Shown here piece after piece: positions 25,021-32,293 of a stretch of DNA of 64,000 nt; within the stretch, counting starts at the first letter, position 1; every line of letters starts with the position of its first letter. A program made the position numbers and the translations under genes. Source of the DNA: Herbiconiux aconitum (GTDB lineage: Bacteria > Actinomycetota > Actinomycetes > Actinomycetales > Microbacteriaceae); assembly GCF_024979235.1 (NCBI RefSeq), contig NZ_JANLCM010000001.1:1488001-1552000 (forward strand), given 5' to 3'. The notes beneath the pieces were generated by a model. The model did not search any database. It was not told the origin of the DNA and was given only the letters and a program-made list of their open reading frames with translations.

Positions 25021-25719
25021 TCAGAAGAGGTCGGGGGAGGGGGTCGAGGTGTGACGGACGGAGACATCCGCGTGGCGGTCGAAGCGGTAGCCGACACCGC
25101 GCACCGTGCGCACGATGTCTTCGTAGTCGCCAAGCTTCGAGCGCAGGCGGCGAACGTGCACGTCGATGGTGCGCTCGTTCGGCACCTCCTCGTCACCGGC
25201 GCTCCACAGCGCGGTGATCAGCTCGGCGCGTTCGATGGTGCGGCCCTCACGCAGCACGAGGTACTGCAGCAGCTCGAACTCCTTGTAAGTGAGGTTCGCG
25301 GCGTTGTTGTCGAGCAGCACCCGCTTGCGGCTGAGGTCGACGACGACGCCGTCGCGGGCGCGGTCCTGCGCATCCGGAACCTGGCGGTGCTTGGCCAGCG
25401 CCGTCGGGTCCTGCAGCGCAAGACGCACCACGTCGACGTCACGGCCACCGGCGCCGCGAGGCGCGAGGGCGACGGCGGCGTAGGTCTCGGAGGAGGGCGC
25501 GAGCTCGGAGGCGAGGGCTTTGAGTGCTTCGACGATCCGTCCGAGGTCAGTGCCGTCGGCGGCGGCCTTGTCTTCGTCGATGCCGACGTAGAGCACGAAG
25601 CCGCGTGCTTCGGTGCCTTCGGGCACCGCGCGGATGCGGGGAGTGGTCGTTGCGACGTCGTCGACGCGGCTGATCGGGGTGATGGTGGCGGGGCGGGAAT
25701 CGAGATGGGCGATCGACAT
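25021..25719 (-). CDS. OmpR-type winged-helix regulator with an atypical N-terminal domain
   Basis: A 232-residue protein. The last 100 residues are a standard OmpR/PhoB DNA-binding domain (LTYKEFELLQYLVLREG, NERTIDVHVRRLRSKLGD, VRTVRGVGYRF). The N-terminal 125 residues do not show a response-regulator receiver: no DD pair, no phosphorylatable Asp in an xDxxMP context and no KP motif. They do contain an alpha/beta-like segment (ARGFVLYVGIDEDKAAADGT). No histidine kinase lies nearby. It may act without phosphorylation. The ATG at 25719 is preferred over one at 25740. It converges with the CWB2 gene. Confidence 0.8.
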   Translation of the reverse strand: MSIAHLDSRPATITPISRVDDVATTTPRIRAVPEGTEARGFVLYVGIDEDKAAADGTDLGRIVEALKALASELAPSSETYAAVALAPRGAGGRDVDVVRLALQDPTALAKHRQVPDAQDRARDGVVVDLSRKRVLLDNNAANLTYKEFELLQYLVLREGRTIERAELITALWSAGDEEVPNERTIDVHVRRLRSKLGDYEDIVRTVRGVGYRFDRHADVSVRHTSTPSPDLF

Positions 25720-25974
25720 GAGAGCTGTCCTAAGCGGCAATGACCCGTCTGAGCGGGTCGGAGATGTGTCAGGCTACGGACCGCGATGAGAGTCCGGGCT
25801 GCACCGGAAGATTCCGGATGCGGAGCACCTGCACCGTTCGATCAGCGGTATGAGGCTGAGAGGTGGAGGGGTGCTCGACGAGATGTCTCGTTAGCGACAC
25901 ATTCGACAACACATGACGACGCCACCGGCGATCATCATGCCGGCATGCCCAGGAGCCTCAAAGGAGGTCAGGGT

Positions 25975-26058
25975 GTGCACACTGTCAGTCATAGAGAGCA
26001 TCTAAACAAATTCGAAGACGATTTGTCAAACGCCGGATCGTCGTCGCCGACCGAATGA
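25975..26058 (+). CDS. Possible 27-residue leader ORF
   Basis: A GTG at 25975 lies 7 nt after GGAGG in the strongest Shine-Dalgarno of the window, and reads 27 codons to TGA at 26058 (MHTVSHREHLNKFEDDLSN, then AGSSSPTE). A second GTG two bases earlier (25973) opens a 10-residue peptide ending at 26005. Either would be translated ahead of the MFS exporter gene, whose own promoter appears to lie downstream at 26088. It may be a small protein or a regulatory leader, or the signal may be accidental. Confidence 0.3.
   Translation: MHTVSHREHLNKFEDDLSNAGSSSPTE
26006..26026 (+). promoter_or_regulatory. Inverted repeat ACAAAT-N9-ATTTGT
   Basis: Perfect 6-bp arms, 75 bp upstream of the MFS start and inside the possible leader ORF. 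A candidate operator for a TetR- or MarR-type regulator not encoded here. Confidence 0.35.
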
Positions 26059-26087
26059 GGACGGCTGCGACGGCCGAGGCGTCGGTA

Positions 26088-26093
26088 TAGGTT
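26088..26093 (+). promoter_or_regulatory. -10 hexamer TAGGTT, leaderless MFS gene
   Basis: TAGGTT ends 7 nt before the ATG at 26101; the overlapping TATAGG at 26086 could serve instead. Confidence 0.5.
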
Positions 26094-26100
26094 CGACAGC

Positions 26101-27636
26101 ATGGCTGTCGCATCCTCGCCTTCGCCGGTTGTCGGTCGTGCGCGATGGCAGGCCTTCGCTGTGTGCATCGCGGTCGCCGCGCTCACCATCCTCGATCTCT
26201 CGAAGGTCAATGTCGGACTGCCCTCGATCGAGAAGTCGCTGGGTGCGGGGTCGACGGAGCTGCAGATCATCGTCGCAGGTTACGCACTGGCGTTCGGTCT
26301 GGCACTCGTGCCCTCCGGCCGACTCGGCGACCTCTACTCGCGCAAGGTGATGTTCGTGGTGGGGCTCAGCGGCTTCACGGTGGCGAGTGCTCTGTGTGCG
26401 ATGGCGCCAAGCATCCAGATCCTGGTGATGGCACGCATCCTGCAGGGCGTCGCAGCGGGTGTGCAGATGCCGCAGGTGCTGGGGCTCGTGCAGCAGCTGT
26501 TCCAAGGCGAGGAGCGCGGGCGTGCGTTCGGGCTGTTCGGCGCCACGATCGGTGTGGCGACGGCGTTCGGACCTACCCTCGGCGGTCTGCTGATCGCGGT
26601 CGGCGGCGAGACCGACGGCTGGCGGCTGTTGTTCTGGATGAACGTGCCGCTCGGCATCCTGGCGCTCGTGTTCGCCCTCCGCCTGCTCCCACGGACGCAA
26701 CCCCACCAGGCCGGGCCCCGCAACCTTGATCTCGTGGGCATCCTCCTGCTCGGCGCGAGCGTTTTCAGCTTCATGCTGCCCTTCGTGCTCACCACCGGAG
26801 GGCCGGATGACAGCCCCTGGCGCTGGTTCTGGCTGCTCGGATGCGCGGTGGCGGTCGTGCTCTTCATCGCCTGGGAGCGTCGCTACGCGGCGGCCGGCAA
26901 ATCTCCCGCCATCCATTTCTCGTTGTTCTCGCTCGGCTCCTATCGCAACGGGCTGCTACTGGCGACGGCGTACTTCGCGGCCATCCCGGCGATCTTCCTG
27001 CTGACGACGTTGTTCCTCCAAGAGGGGCTGGGCTTTCCGCCGGTGTTCGCGGGCATGGTGAGCATCTCATTCGCATTGACCTCGGCCATCGCATCGCTGA
27101 TCGGCGGTCGGCTGGTCGGACGCTACGGGCGGTCTCTGGTGGTGGTCGGGCTTGTGGTCGCGTTCTGCGGCTTCGTGCTGGTGCTGCTCGCGGCGGTGCT
27201 GCCGCCGGCGGGCTGGTCGATCTGGCTCATGGCGGCCGCGATGGCGGTGGCCGGAGCGGGAGGTGGGCTCGTCATCTCGCCGAATCAGACGCTGACGCTC
27301 GCCGAGATCCCCGTGACCGAGGGTGGAGTGGCCGGCTCGATGGCGCAGGTGGGTCAGCGGGTCGGAACAGCGGTGGGGGTGGCGGCCGCGTCGTCGATCT
27401 TCTTCTCGACGCTCTACCGGGAGGGTCCGGGCAACGCGGACAACGTGTCGGTGTACCACGACGGTTTCCGCAACGCCTTCTTCGTGACGCTGGGGCTGAT
27501 CCTGGTGGCGCTCGCGATCGGGCTGCTCGATCTGCTGCGACGCAAGCGAGCGGCGGACGAGCCGGAGGATGACGCCTCTGATTCGGACACGGCGCCGGCC
27601 GTGCCGACGGCCGACCCCGCAGGCACCGAGCAGTAG
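26101..27636 (+). CDS. MFS transporter, DHA2 (14-helix) drug exporter family
   Basis: A 511-residue major facilitator with about 14 hydrophobic segments. Motif A appears as GRLGDLYSRKVMF (about residues 75-87), the antiporter motif C as GATIGVATAFGPTLGGLL (about 145-162), and the first helix carries LDLSKVNVGLPSIE, typical of EmrB/QacA-type proton-coupled multidrug exporters. The C-terminus is acidic and disordered (DEPEDDASDSDTAP). The substrate range cannot be read. It is monocistronic and ends in a region with two hairpins. Confidence 0.9.
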   Translation: MAVASSPSPVVGRARWQAFAVCIAVAALTILDLSKVNVGLPSIEKSLGAGSTELQIIVAGYALAFGLALVPSGRLGDLYSRKVMFVVGLSGFTVASALCAMAPSIQILVMARILQGVAAGVQMPQVLGLVQQLFQGEERGRAFGLFGATIGVATAFGPTLGGLLIAVGGETDGWRLLFWMNVPLGILALVFALRLLPRTQPHQAGPRNLDLVGILLLGASVFSFMLPFVLTTGGPDDSPWRWFWLLGCAVAVVLFIAWERRYAAAGKSPAIHFSLFSLGSYRNGLLLATAYFAAIPAIFLLTTLFLQEGLGFPPVFAGMVSISFALTSAIASLIGGRLVGRYGRSLVVVGLVVAFCGFVLVLLAAVLPPAGWSIWLMAAAMAVAGAGGGLVISPNQTLTLAEIPVTEGGVAGSMAQVGQRVGTAVGVAAASSIFFSTLYREGPGNADNVSVYHDGFRNAFFVTLGLILVALAIGLLDLLRRKRAADEPEDDASDSDTAPAVPTADPAGTEQ

Positions 27637-27752
27637 TCGACGCTATCGCGCCAGTCCCACGGGTTGCGGCACGAGATCGCAGGCCGCGGGCCGCGCTCGA
27701 TGACCCAGGGTGAGGCCGAGGCCGCGAAGCGACCTCAGCCGAACATGTCGCC

Positions 27753-27814
27753 CCGCGCCGCAGAAGCGGCGGCGCGGGCGGAACTGTCTGCCGCCGCAGG
27801 CGTCAGACAGTTCC
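27753..27814. terminator. Two consecutive hairpins between convergent MFS and upp genes
   Basis: The first hairpin has 9-bp arms CCGCGCCGC (27753-27761) and GCGGCGCGG (27769-27777). The second has perfect 11-bp arms GGAACTGTCTG (27780-27790) and CAGACAGTTCC (27804-27814), overlapping the upp stop codon. The rest of the 166-bp gap (27637-27752) holds nothing I recognise. Confidence 0.65.
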
Positions 27815-28435
27815 GTATAAACGGTCGCCGGCATCGCCGAGGCCCGGAACGATGTAACCCTTTTCGTTGAGGCGCTCGTCGAGGGCGCCCAGCACGAGGG
27901 TGACGTCGCGACCCTCGGTGGCCTTTTCGAGGGCCGCCACACCTTCGGGGGCTCCGAGAAGGCAGATGGCCGTGACATCCTGAGCGCCCCGCTTGAAGAG
28001 GAACTCGATGGCAGCGCTGAGCGAACCGCCGGTGGCGAGCATCGGGTCGAGCACGAAGCACTGGCGGTCGGAGAGGTCGTCGGGCAGGCGCTCGGCGTAG
28101 GTGGTGGGCTCGAGGGTCTCTTCGTTCCGCACCATGCCGAGAAAGCCCACCTCGGCCGAAGGCACCAGCTTGACCATGCCCTCGAGCATGCCCAGTCCGG
28201 CGCGCAGGATCGGCACCACGAGGGGGCGCGGGCTGCTGATCGCGACGCCGGTGGTCTCGGCGACAGGCGTCTGGATGGTGACCGGCTCGACCCGCACGTT
28301 GCGCGTGGCTTCGTAGGCCAGAAGGGTCACGAGCTCTTCGGCGAGGGAGCGGAAGGTGGGCGACGGCGTGTTCACGTCGCGCAGAACCGTCAGCTTGTGG
28401 GTGATGAGCGGGTGATCGGCAACGTGTACTCGCAT
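27803..28435 (-). CDS. upp: Uracil phosphoribosyltransferase
   Basis: A 210-residue pyrimidine salvage enzyme that makes UMP from uracil and PRPP. The N-terminal [18 protein letters not shown] is a family hallmark. The PRPP-binding loop is [13 protein letters not shown] near residue 130, and the uracil-binding C-terminus is [17 protein letters not shown]. Length is exact for the family. A leaderless promoter lies just upstream. Confidence 0.97.
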   Translation of the reverse strand: MRVHVADHPLITHKLTVLRDVNTPSPTFRSLAEELVTLLAYEATRNVRVEPVTIQTPVAETTGVAISSPRPLVVPILRAGLGMLEGMVKLVPSAEVGFLGMVRNEETLEPTTYAERLPDDLSDRQCFVLDPMLATGGSLSAAIEFLFKRGAQDVTAICLLGAPEGVAALEKATEGRDVTLVLGALDERLNEKGYIVPGLGDAGDRLYGTV

Positions 28436-28441
28436 ACGGTC

Positions 28442-28447
28442 AATCTA
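28442..28447 (-). promoter_or_regulatory. -10 hexamer TAGATT, leaderless upp
   Basis: On the minus strand TAGATT ends 6 nt before the ATG at 28435. Confidence 0.5.
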
Positions 28448-28479
28448 CTGGACTCGACCGCCCCTGCCGCAGGACGATA

Positions 28480-28485
28480 TAACCT
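28480..28485 (+). promoter_or_regulatory. -10 hexamer TAACCT, tadA
   Basis: TAACCT, within the longer TATAACCT, ends 8 nt before the ATG at 28494. It and the upp -10 lie back to back in a 58-bp divergent intergenic region. Confidence 0.5.
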
Positions 28486-28493
28486 GTCGCCTG

Positions 28494-29015
28494 ATGACGA
28501 GAGGAAGTGACGTGGTCGATTCGTTGCTCAGCCCTCTACCTTCGGCGGGCGTGCTGTCCGACTGGATGGGGCTCGCGCTCGACGAAGCGCGCGCTGCACT
28601 CGAGACCGAGGACGTGCCGGTCGGTGCGATCGTGGTCGACGGTTCGGGTGCCGTGATCGGTGTTGGCCGGAACGAGCGCGAATTGCGGCAGGACCCGACG
28701 GCGCACGCCGAGATCGTGGCCATCCGCCAGGCGTCGTGGAAGCTCGACGACTGGCACCTCACCGACGCGACGCTGATCGTGACCCTCGAGCCCTGTGTGA
28801 TGTGCGCTGGGGCGATCCTGTCGGCTCGCATCCCGCGTGTCGTGTTCGGCGCCTGGGACGAGAAGGCCGGCGCGGCCGGCTCGGTCTACGACGTGCTGCG
28901 CGACCGGCGCCTGAACCACAGTGTCGAGGTGGTGGCGGGGGTCGAGGCCGAGGCCTGCGGGGAATTGCTCACCGCATTCTTCCGCGACGGCCGCGGGCCG
29001 ATCTCGACCCGCTGA
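28494..29015 (+). CDS. tadA: tRNA-specific adenosine deaminase
   Basis: A 173-residue zinc deaminase that converts A34 to inosine in tRNA-Arg(ACG). The catalytic HAE (DPTAHAEIVAI, about residue 70) and the zinc ligands PCVMCAGA (about residues 100-107) are intact. RIPRVVFGAWDEKAGAAGS matches TadA rather than cytosine deaminases. The first 20-odd residues are not conserved in the family, so the true start could be GTG 28512 or ATG 28566; the -10 placement favours 28494. It is divergent from upp. Confidence 0.92.
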   Translation: MTRGSDVVDSLLSPLPSAGVLSDWMGLALDEARAALETEDVPVGAIVVDGSGAVIGVGRNERELRQDPTAHAEIVAIRQASWKLDDWHLTDATLIVTLEPCVMCAGAILSARIPRVVFGAWDEKAGAAGSVYDVLRDRRLNHSVEVVAGVEAEACGELLTAFFRDGRGPISTR

Positions 29016-29024
29016 GCCAGCCCT

Positions 29025-29744
29025 TCAGGCGGCGGGCAGGCGGTCGAGGTACTCGCCGAGCATCCGTTGCGATGCCGTCTGCATGCGGGCACCGTAGCGT
29101 TGCCGCTCGGCACGCAGCGCTTCCGGCTCGTACCCGGCCGACGCGACGTAGGCGGCGTCGGCCACCAGCCACTCCTCGTGCATCTCGTCGGTGAGCTCGG
29201 GATGGAACTGCACCGCGAGCATCCAGTCGCCGATTCCGAAAGCCTCGTTCTCATACGCGGCCGACGTCGCCAGCCGCTCGACGCCGGCCGGCAGGTCGAA
29301 GGTGTCGCCGTGCCATTCGGCCACCGGAACGCCGGCGACGTGGCGCACCGGGGATTCGCGGCCGGCATCCGTCGGCGCCACGTCGCGGTAGCCCACCTCG
29401 ACGGTGGGGCCCGGCCGAACCTCCTCGCCGAGCGCCGCCGCGATCAGTTGCGCGCCGAAGCACACACCGAGCGTTGGGCGCATGGCCGCCAGGCGTTCGC
29501 GCACCAGGGCGATCTCGGGCGCGATGAAGGGGTGCCGGTCGGCTTCGTAGACGCCACGGGCCGATCCGAGCACGATGAGCAGGTCGGCGCCGGATGCCGC
29601 GTGCATCGCCTCGGCGAACGCTTCAGGAGCAGACTCGGCCAGCGCCGCGTCGATCGTCTCGATCTCGTAGCCGTGCGCCCGAAGCACGGGCTCGAAGTTG
29701 CCGAGCGACACCATCCGCTCGTGCCGGATGACCGTAGCGCGCAT
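29025..29744 (-). CDS. Class I glutamine amidotransferase-like protein
   Basis: A 239-residue single-domain GATase. The nucleophile elbow GVCFGAQLIA carries the catalytic Cys near residue 95, and the His/Glu pair is in VQFHPE near residue 190. No synthetase domain is fused or adjacent, which fits the stand-alone GMP-synthase-like (GuaA N-domain type) subgroup whose acceptors are mostly unknown, for example gamma-glutamyl hydrolases. It lies 11 bp downstream of the CDF transporter gene on the same strand and is probably cotranscribed. Confidence 0.85.
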   Translation of the reverse strand: MRATVIRHERMVSLGNFEPVLRAHGYEIETIDAALAESAPEAFAEAMHAASGADLLIVLGSARGVYEADRHPFIAPEIALVRERLAAMRPTLGVCFGAQLIAAALGEEVRPGPTVEVGYRDVAPTDAGRESPVRHVAGVPVAEWHGDTFDLPAGVERLATSAAYENEAFGIGDWMLAVQFHPELTDEMHEEWLVADAAYVASAGYEPEALRAERQRYGARMQTASQRMLGEYLDRLPAA

Positions 29745-29755
29745 TCCGGTGGCGC

Positions 29756-30718
29756 TCAGTCGGTGCTCTTGATGATGATCGCCTCGGTCGAGGTCTCGAC
29801 CTCCACCGGCGGCACGTAGACGTCGGGCTCGATGTAGATGACGCGGGCGACCGGCACGGCGGAGCGGATGTTCTCCTCGACCTGATTGATCGTGGCCGCG
29901 ACATCGCGCAACTCGCTTTCCGGTGGCAGCGCGATCTTGGCGGCGACCATCAATTCGTCGGGCCCGAGGTAGAGCGACTTCATGTGGATGAGGCGATCGA
30001 CGTTCGCGGTGCCCTCGATCGCTCCCGAGATGGCGGCCGTGTCGACGTCGCTCGCCCCTTCGCCCACCAGCAGGCTCTTCGTCTCCATGCCGAGCACGAC
30101 GGCGACCGCCACCAGCAGGGCGCCGATGAAGAGGGTTCCGATGCCGTCCCACGTGCCGTTGCCCGTGATCACGGAGAGCACGACACCAATGAAGGCGAAG
30201 GCGAGTCCGAGGAGTGCTGCTGTGTCTTCGAGCAGCACGACCGGGAGCTCGGGCGCCTTGGCGCGGCGCACGAACTGCACCCAGCTCTGCTTGCCGCGGG
30301 AATGGTTGCTCTCGCGAACGGCGGTGCGCAGCGAGAACCCCTCGAGCACCATGGCGATCACGAGCACGAGGATCGGCAGCCAGGCGTTCTCGATCGGGTG
30401 CGGCTCCGCCAGCTTCTCGATGCCCTCGTAGATCGAGAACACGCCTCCGACGGAGAACAGGATGATCGACACCACGAAGGCGTAGACGTAGCGCTCGCGG
30501 CCGTAGCCGAAGGGATGTTCCTTGTCGGCCTTCTTCTTCGCCCGCCTTCCGCCGAGCAGCAGGAGCAGCTGGTTGCCGGAATCGGCGAGCGAGTGAACGC
30601 CCTCCGCGAGCATCGACGAGGAGCCCGAGAAGAAGAATGCGATGAACTTCGTCACGGCGATGCCCAGGTTGGCGCCCAACGCCGCGAGAATCGCCTTGTT
30701 GCCGCCCGATGTGCTCAC
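29756..30718 (-). CDS. Cation diffusion facilitator family transporter
   Basis: A 320-residue six-helix CDF efflux protein for divalent metals. The signature SSSMLAEGVHSLADSGNQ in helix 2 provides the HxxxD site, here H42 and D46, while ALLEDTAALLGLAF-type residues in helix 5 (VVLLEDTAALLG) give the second half-site. A cytosolic C-terminal domain follows (DRLIHMKSLYLGPDELMVAAK). It resembles the mycobacterial CDF subgroup with an ED pair in helix 5. Metal specificity unclear, Zn or Mn most likely. The start is GTG with AGAAGG upstream. Confidence 0.88.
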   Translation of the reverse strand: MSTSGGNKAILAALGANLGIAVTKFIAFFFSGSSSMLAEGVHSLADSGNQLLLLLGGRRAKKKADKEHPFGYGRERYVYAFVVSIILFSVGGVFSIYEGIEKLAEPHPIENAWLPILVLVIAMVLEGFSLRTAVRESNHSRGKQSWVQFVRRAKAPELPVVLLEDTAALLGLAFAFIGVVLSVITGNGTWDGIGTLFIGALLVAVAVVLGMETKSLLVGEGASDVDTAAISGAIEGTANVDRLIHMKSLYLGPDELMVAAKIALPPESELRDVAATINQVEENIRSAVPVARVIYIEPDVYVPPVEVETSTEAIIIKSTD

Positions 30719-30764
30719 GAGTGCCTTCTTTCTGCTCGGCCGCCGCAGCCGCTGCGGCCAATCC

Positions 30765-30770
30765 TAGGAT
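30765..30770 (+). promoter_or_regulatory. -10 hexamer TAGGAT, leaderless proC
   Basis: TAGGAT ends 6 nt before the ATG at 30777. Confidence 0.55.
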
Positions 30771-30776
30771 GGACTG

Positions 30777-31625
30777 ATGACGCTCGCCGACTCCACTCAG
30801 CTCCCCTCCATCGCGCTGCTCGGCGCCGGCTCCATGGGCCGAGCCGTGCTGAGCGGACTGCTTGCCCCGACGGTCGAGGTGATCGGGGGCATCCGGGTGA
30901 CCAACCGCTCGGCCGCGCGCGCCGCCGAGCTGGCCGACACCCCCGGCGTGACCGCGTTCGCCACCGACGACGACCCGGATGCGAACCGGCGCGCAGTCGC
31001 CGGCGCCGCCGTCGTGATCGTGGCCGTGAAGCCGGCGATGGTGCCCGATCTGCTCGACGAGATCGCCGCGTCTCTCGAGCCGGGCGCGATCGTGGTGAGC
31101 GTCGCCGCGGGCGTGACCGTGGCCACGTTCGAGGCGCACCTGCCGTCGACCGTGTCGGTGCTGCGGTCGATGCCCAACACGCCGGCCGTGGTCGGCCGCG
31201 CCGTCACGGGCCTATCGGCCGGCACTCGATCGAGCGAGGCCGACCTCGCCCTCGTGCGCTCGCTGTTCGAGACGGTGGGCACGGTGGTCGAGGTTCCGGA
31301 ATCACAGCTCGATGCTCTCAGCACCATCTCCGGTTCGGGGCCCGCCTACGTGTTTCTGTTGATAGAAGCGTTGACGGCCGCTGCTGTGGAGAAGGGGTTC
31401 ACAACCGAGCAGGCGGCCGAACTGGTCAACGGAACCTTCGCCGGCGCATCCGAACTCCTCGTCGCATCCGGAAAGACCCCGACCGAGCTCCGCATCCAGG
31501 TGACGAGCCCGAAGGGCACGACCGAACGCGCGCTCGCCGTGCTGCAGCAAGCCGACCTCCCCGCCCTCTTCACGAAGGCGACGGATGCGGCCCTGGCGCG
31601 CGCGAAGGAGCTGGCCGCCGGCTAA
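30777..31625 (+). CDS. proC: Pyrroline-5-carboxylate reductase
   Basis: A 282-residue enzyme of proline synthesis that reduces pyrroline-5-carboxylate with NAD(P)H. The Rossmann motif is LLGAGSMGRAVLSGLL at the N-terminus. The conserved signature SGSGPAYVFLLIEALTAAAVEKG is near residue 185 (split here by no insertion), and the C-terminal LRIQVTSPKGTTERAL is typical. It converges with the ktrA-like gene, with a 4-bp overlap of the stop codons. Confidence 0.95.
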   Translation: MTLADSTQLPSIALLGAGSMGRAVLSGLLAPTVEVIGGIRVTNRSAARAAELADTPGVTAFATDDDPDANRRAVAGAAVVIVAVKPAMVPDLLDEIAASLEPGAIVVSVAAGVTVATFEAHLPSTVSVLRSMPNTPAVVGRAVTGLSAGTRSSEADLALVRSLFETVGTVVEVPESQLDALSTISGSGPAYVFLLIEALTAAAVEKGFTTEQAAELVNGTFAGASELLVASGKTPTELRIQVTSPKGTTERALAVLQQADLPALFTKATDAALARAKELAAG

Positions 31626-32293
31626 TTCCCCAGTGCCGCGAAGGTCTCGATGTCGGACGACTTGCCCGACACGATGATGAGGTCATGGTTCGACACCACC
31701 GTCGACTCGGTCGCGTAGGTGAACGGCTTGCCCGGGCTCTTCACCCCCACCACTGTCACGTGATACTTCGTGCGCACGCCCGACTCGGTGAGGTTGAGCC
31801 CCCGGATCGGCTTCGGCGGATACATCTTCACCAGCGCGAAGTCGTCGTCGAACTCGATGAAGTCGAGCATGCGCCCCGATACCAGGTGCGCCACCCGCTC
31901 GCCGGCCTCGGCCTCGGGGTAGATGACGTGGTTCGCGCCGATCCGCTCGAGGATCTTGCCGTGCGACCGCGAGATCGCCTTCGCCCAGATCTGCGGCACG
32001 CGCAGATCGACCAGGTTGGCCGTGATGAGAACGGACGCCTCGATCGAGGACCCCACGGCGACGACGGCGATCTGGAACTCCCCCGCCCCGATCTGCCGCA
32101 GCGCCTCGACGTTCTTCGCGTCGGCCTGAACGGTGTGCGTCACTCGCTCCGACCACTTCTGCACGAGCCGCTCGTCTTCGTCGATCGCGAGCACTTCGCG
32201 GCCCAAGCGGTCGAGCTCGCCGGCGGTGGCCGCGCCGAAGCGACCCAGGCCGATCACGAGAACCGGGGCGTCGTGTTTGATCCGGTCAACCAA
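31622..32293 (-). CDS. ktrA: KtrA/TrkA-type potassium channel regulatory subunit
   Basis: A 223-residue cytosolic RCK protein. The RCK_N Rossmann domain binds nucleotide through VLVIGLGRFGAATAGEL followed by the acidic VLAIDEDE; the RCK_C domain starts near residue 140. It gates the KtrB channel encoded just upstream. The two genes overlap by 8 bp, so they are translationally coupled. ATP/ADP or c-di-AMP control is known for the family but cannot be seen here. Confidence 0.9.
   Translation of the reverse strand: MVDRIKHDAPVLVIGLGRFGAATAGELDRLGREVLAIDEDERLVQKWSERVTHTVQADAKNVEALRQIGAGEFQIAVVAVGSSIEASVLITANLVDLRVPQIWAKAISRSHGKILERIGANHVIYPEAEAGERVAHLVSGRMLDFIEFDDDFALVKMYPPKPIRGLNLTESGVRTKYHVTVVGVKSPGKPFTYATESTVVSNHDLIIVSGKSSDIETFAALGN

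Larger units (their letters stand above)
25720..26100. other. Divergent regulatory region between the winged-helix and MFS genes
   Basis: This is the only stretch over 300 bp without an established gene. It holds short palindromes: GACCCG/CGGGTC (25742-25759), CCGGAAGATTCCGG (25804-25817), GTGTGCACAC (25973-25982) and ACAAAT/ATTTGT (26006-26026). It also has an unusually good Shine-Dalgarno AAAGGAGGT (25960-25968) followed by a possible small ORF, and the MFS -10. The local A+T content is raised from about 25,985 to 26,035. Confidence 0.6.

Noticed and set aside
25786..26058. 90-codon ORF covering the divergent regulatory region
   Set aside because: The first 63 codons have no ribosome-binding site and poor codon use, and cross several palindromes. 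Only the last 27 codons, behind a strong Shine-Dalgarno, are kept as a low-confidence leader.
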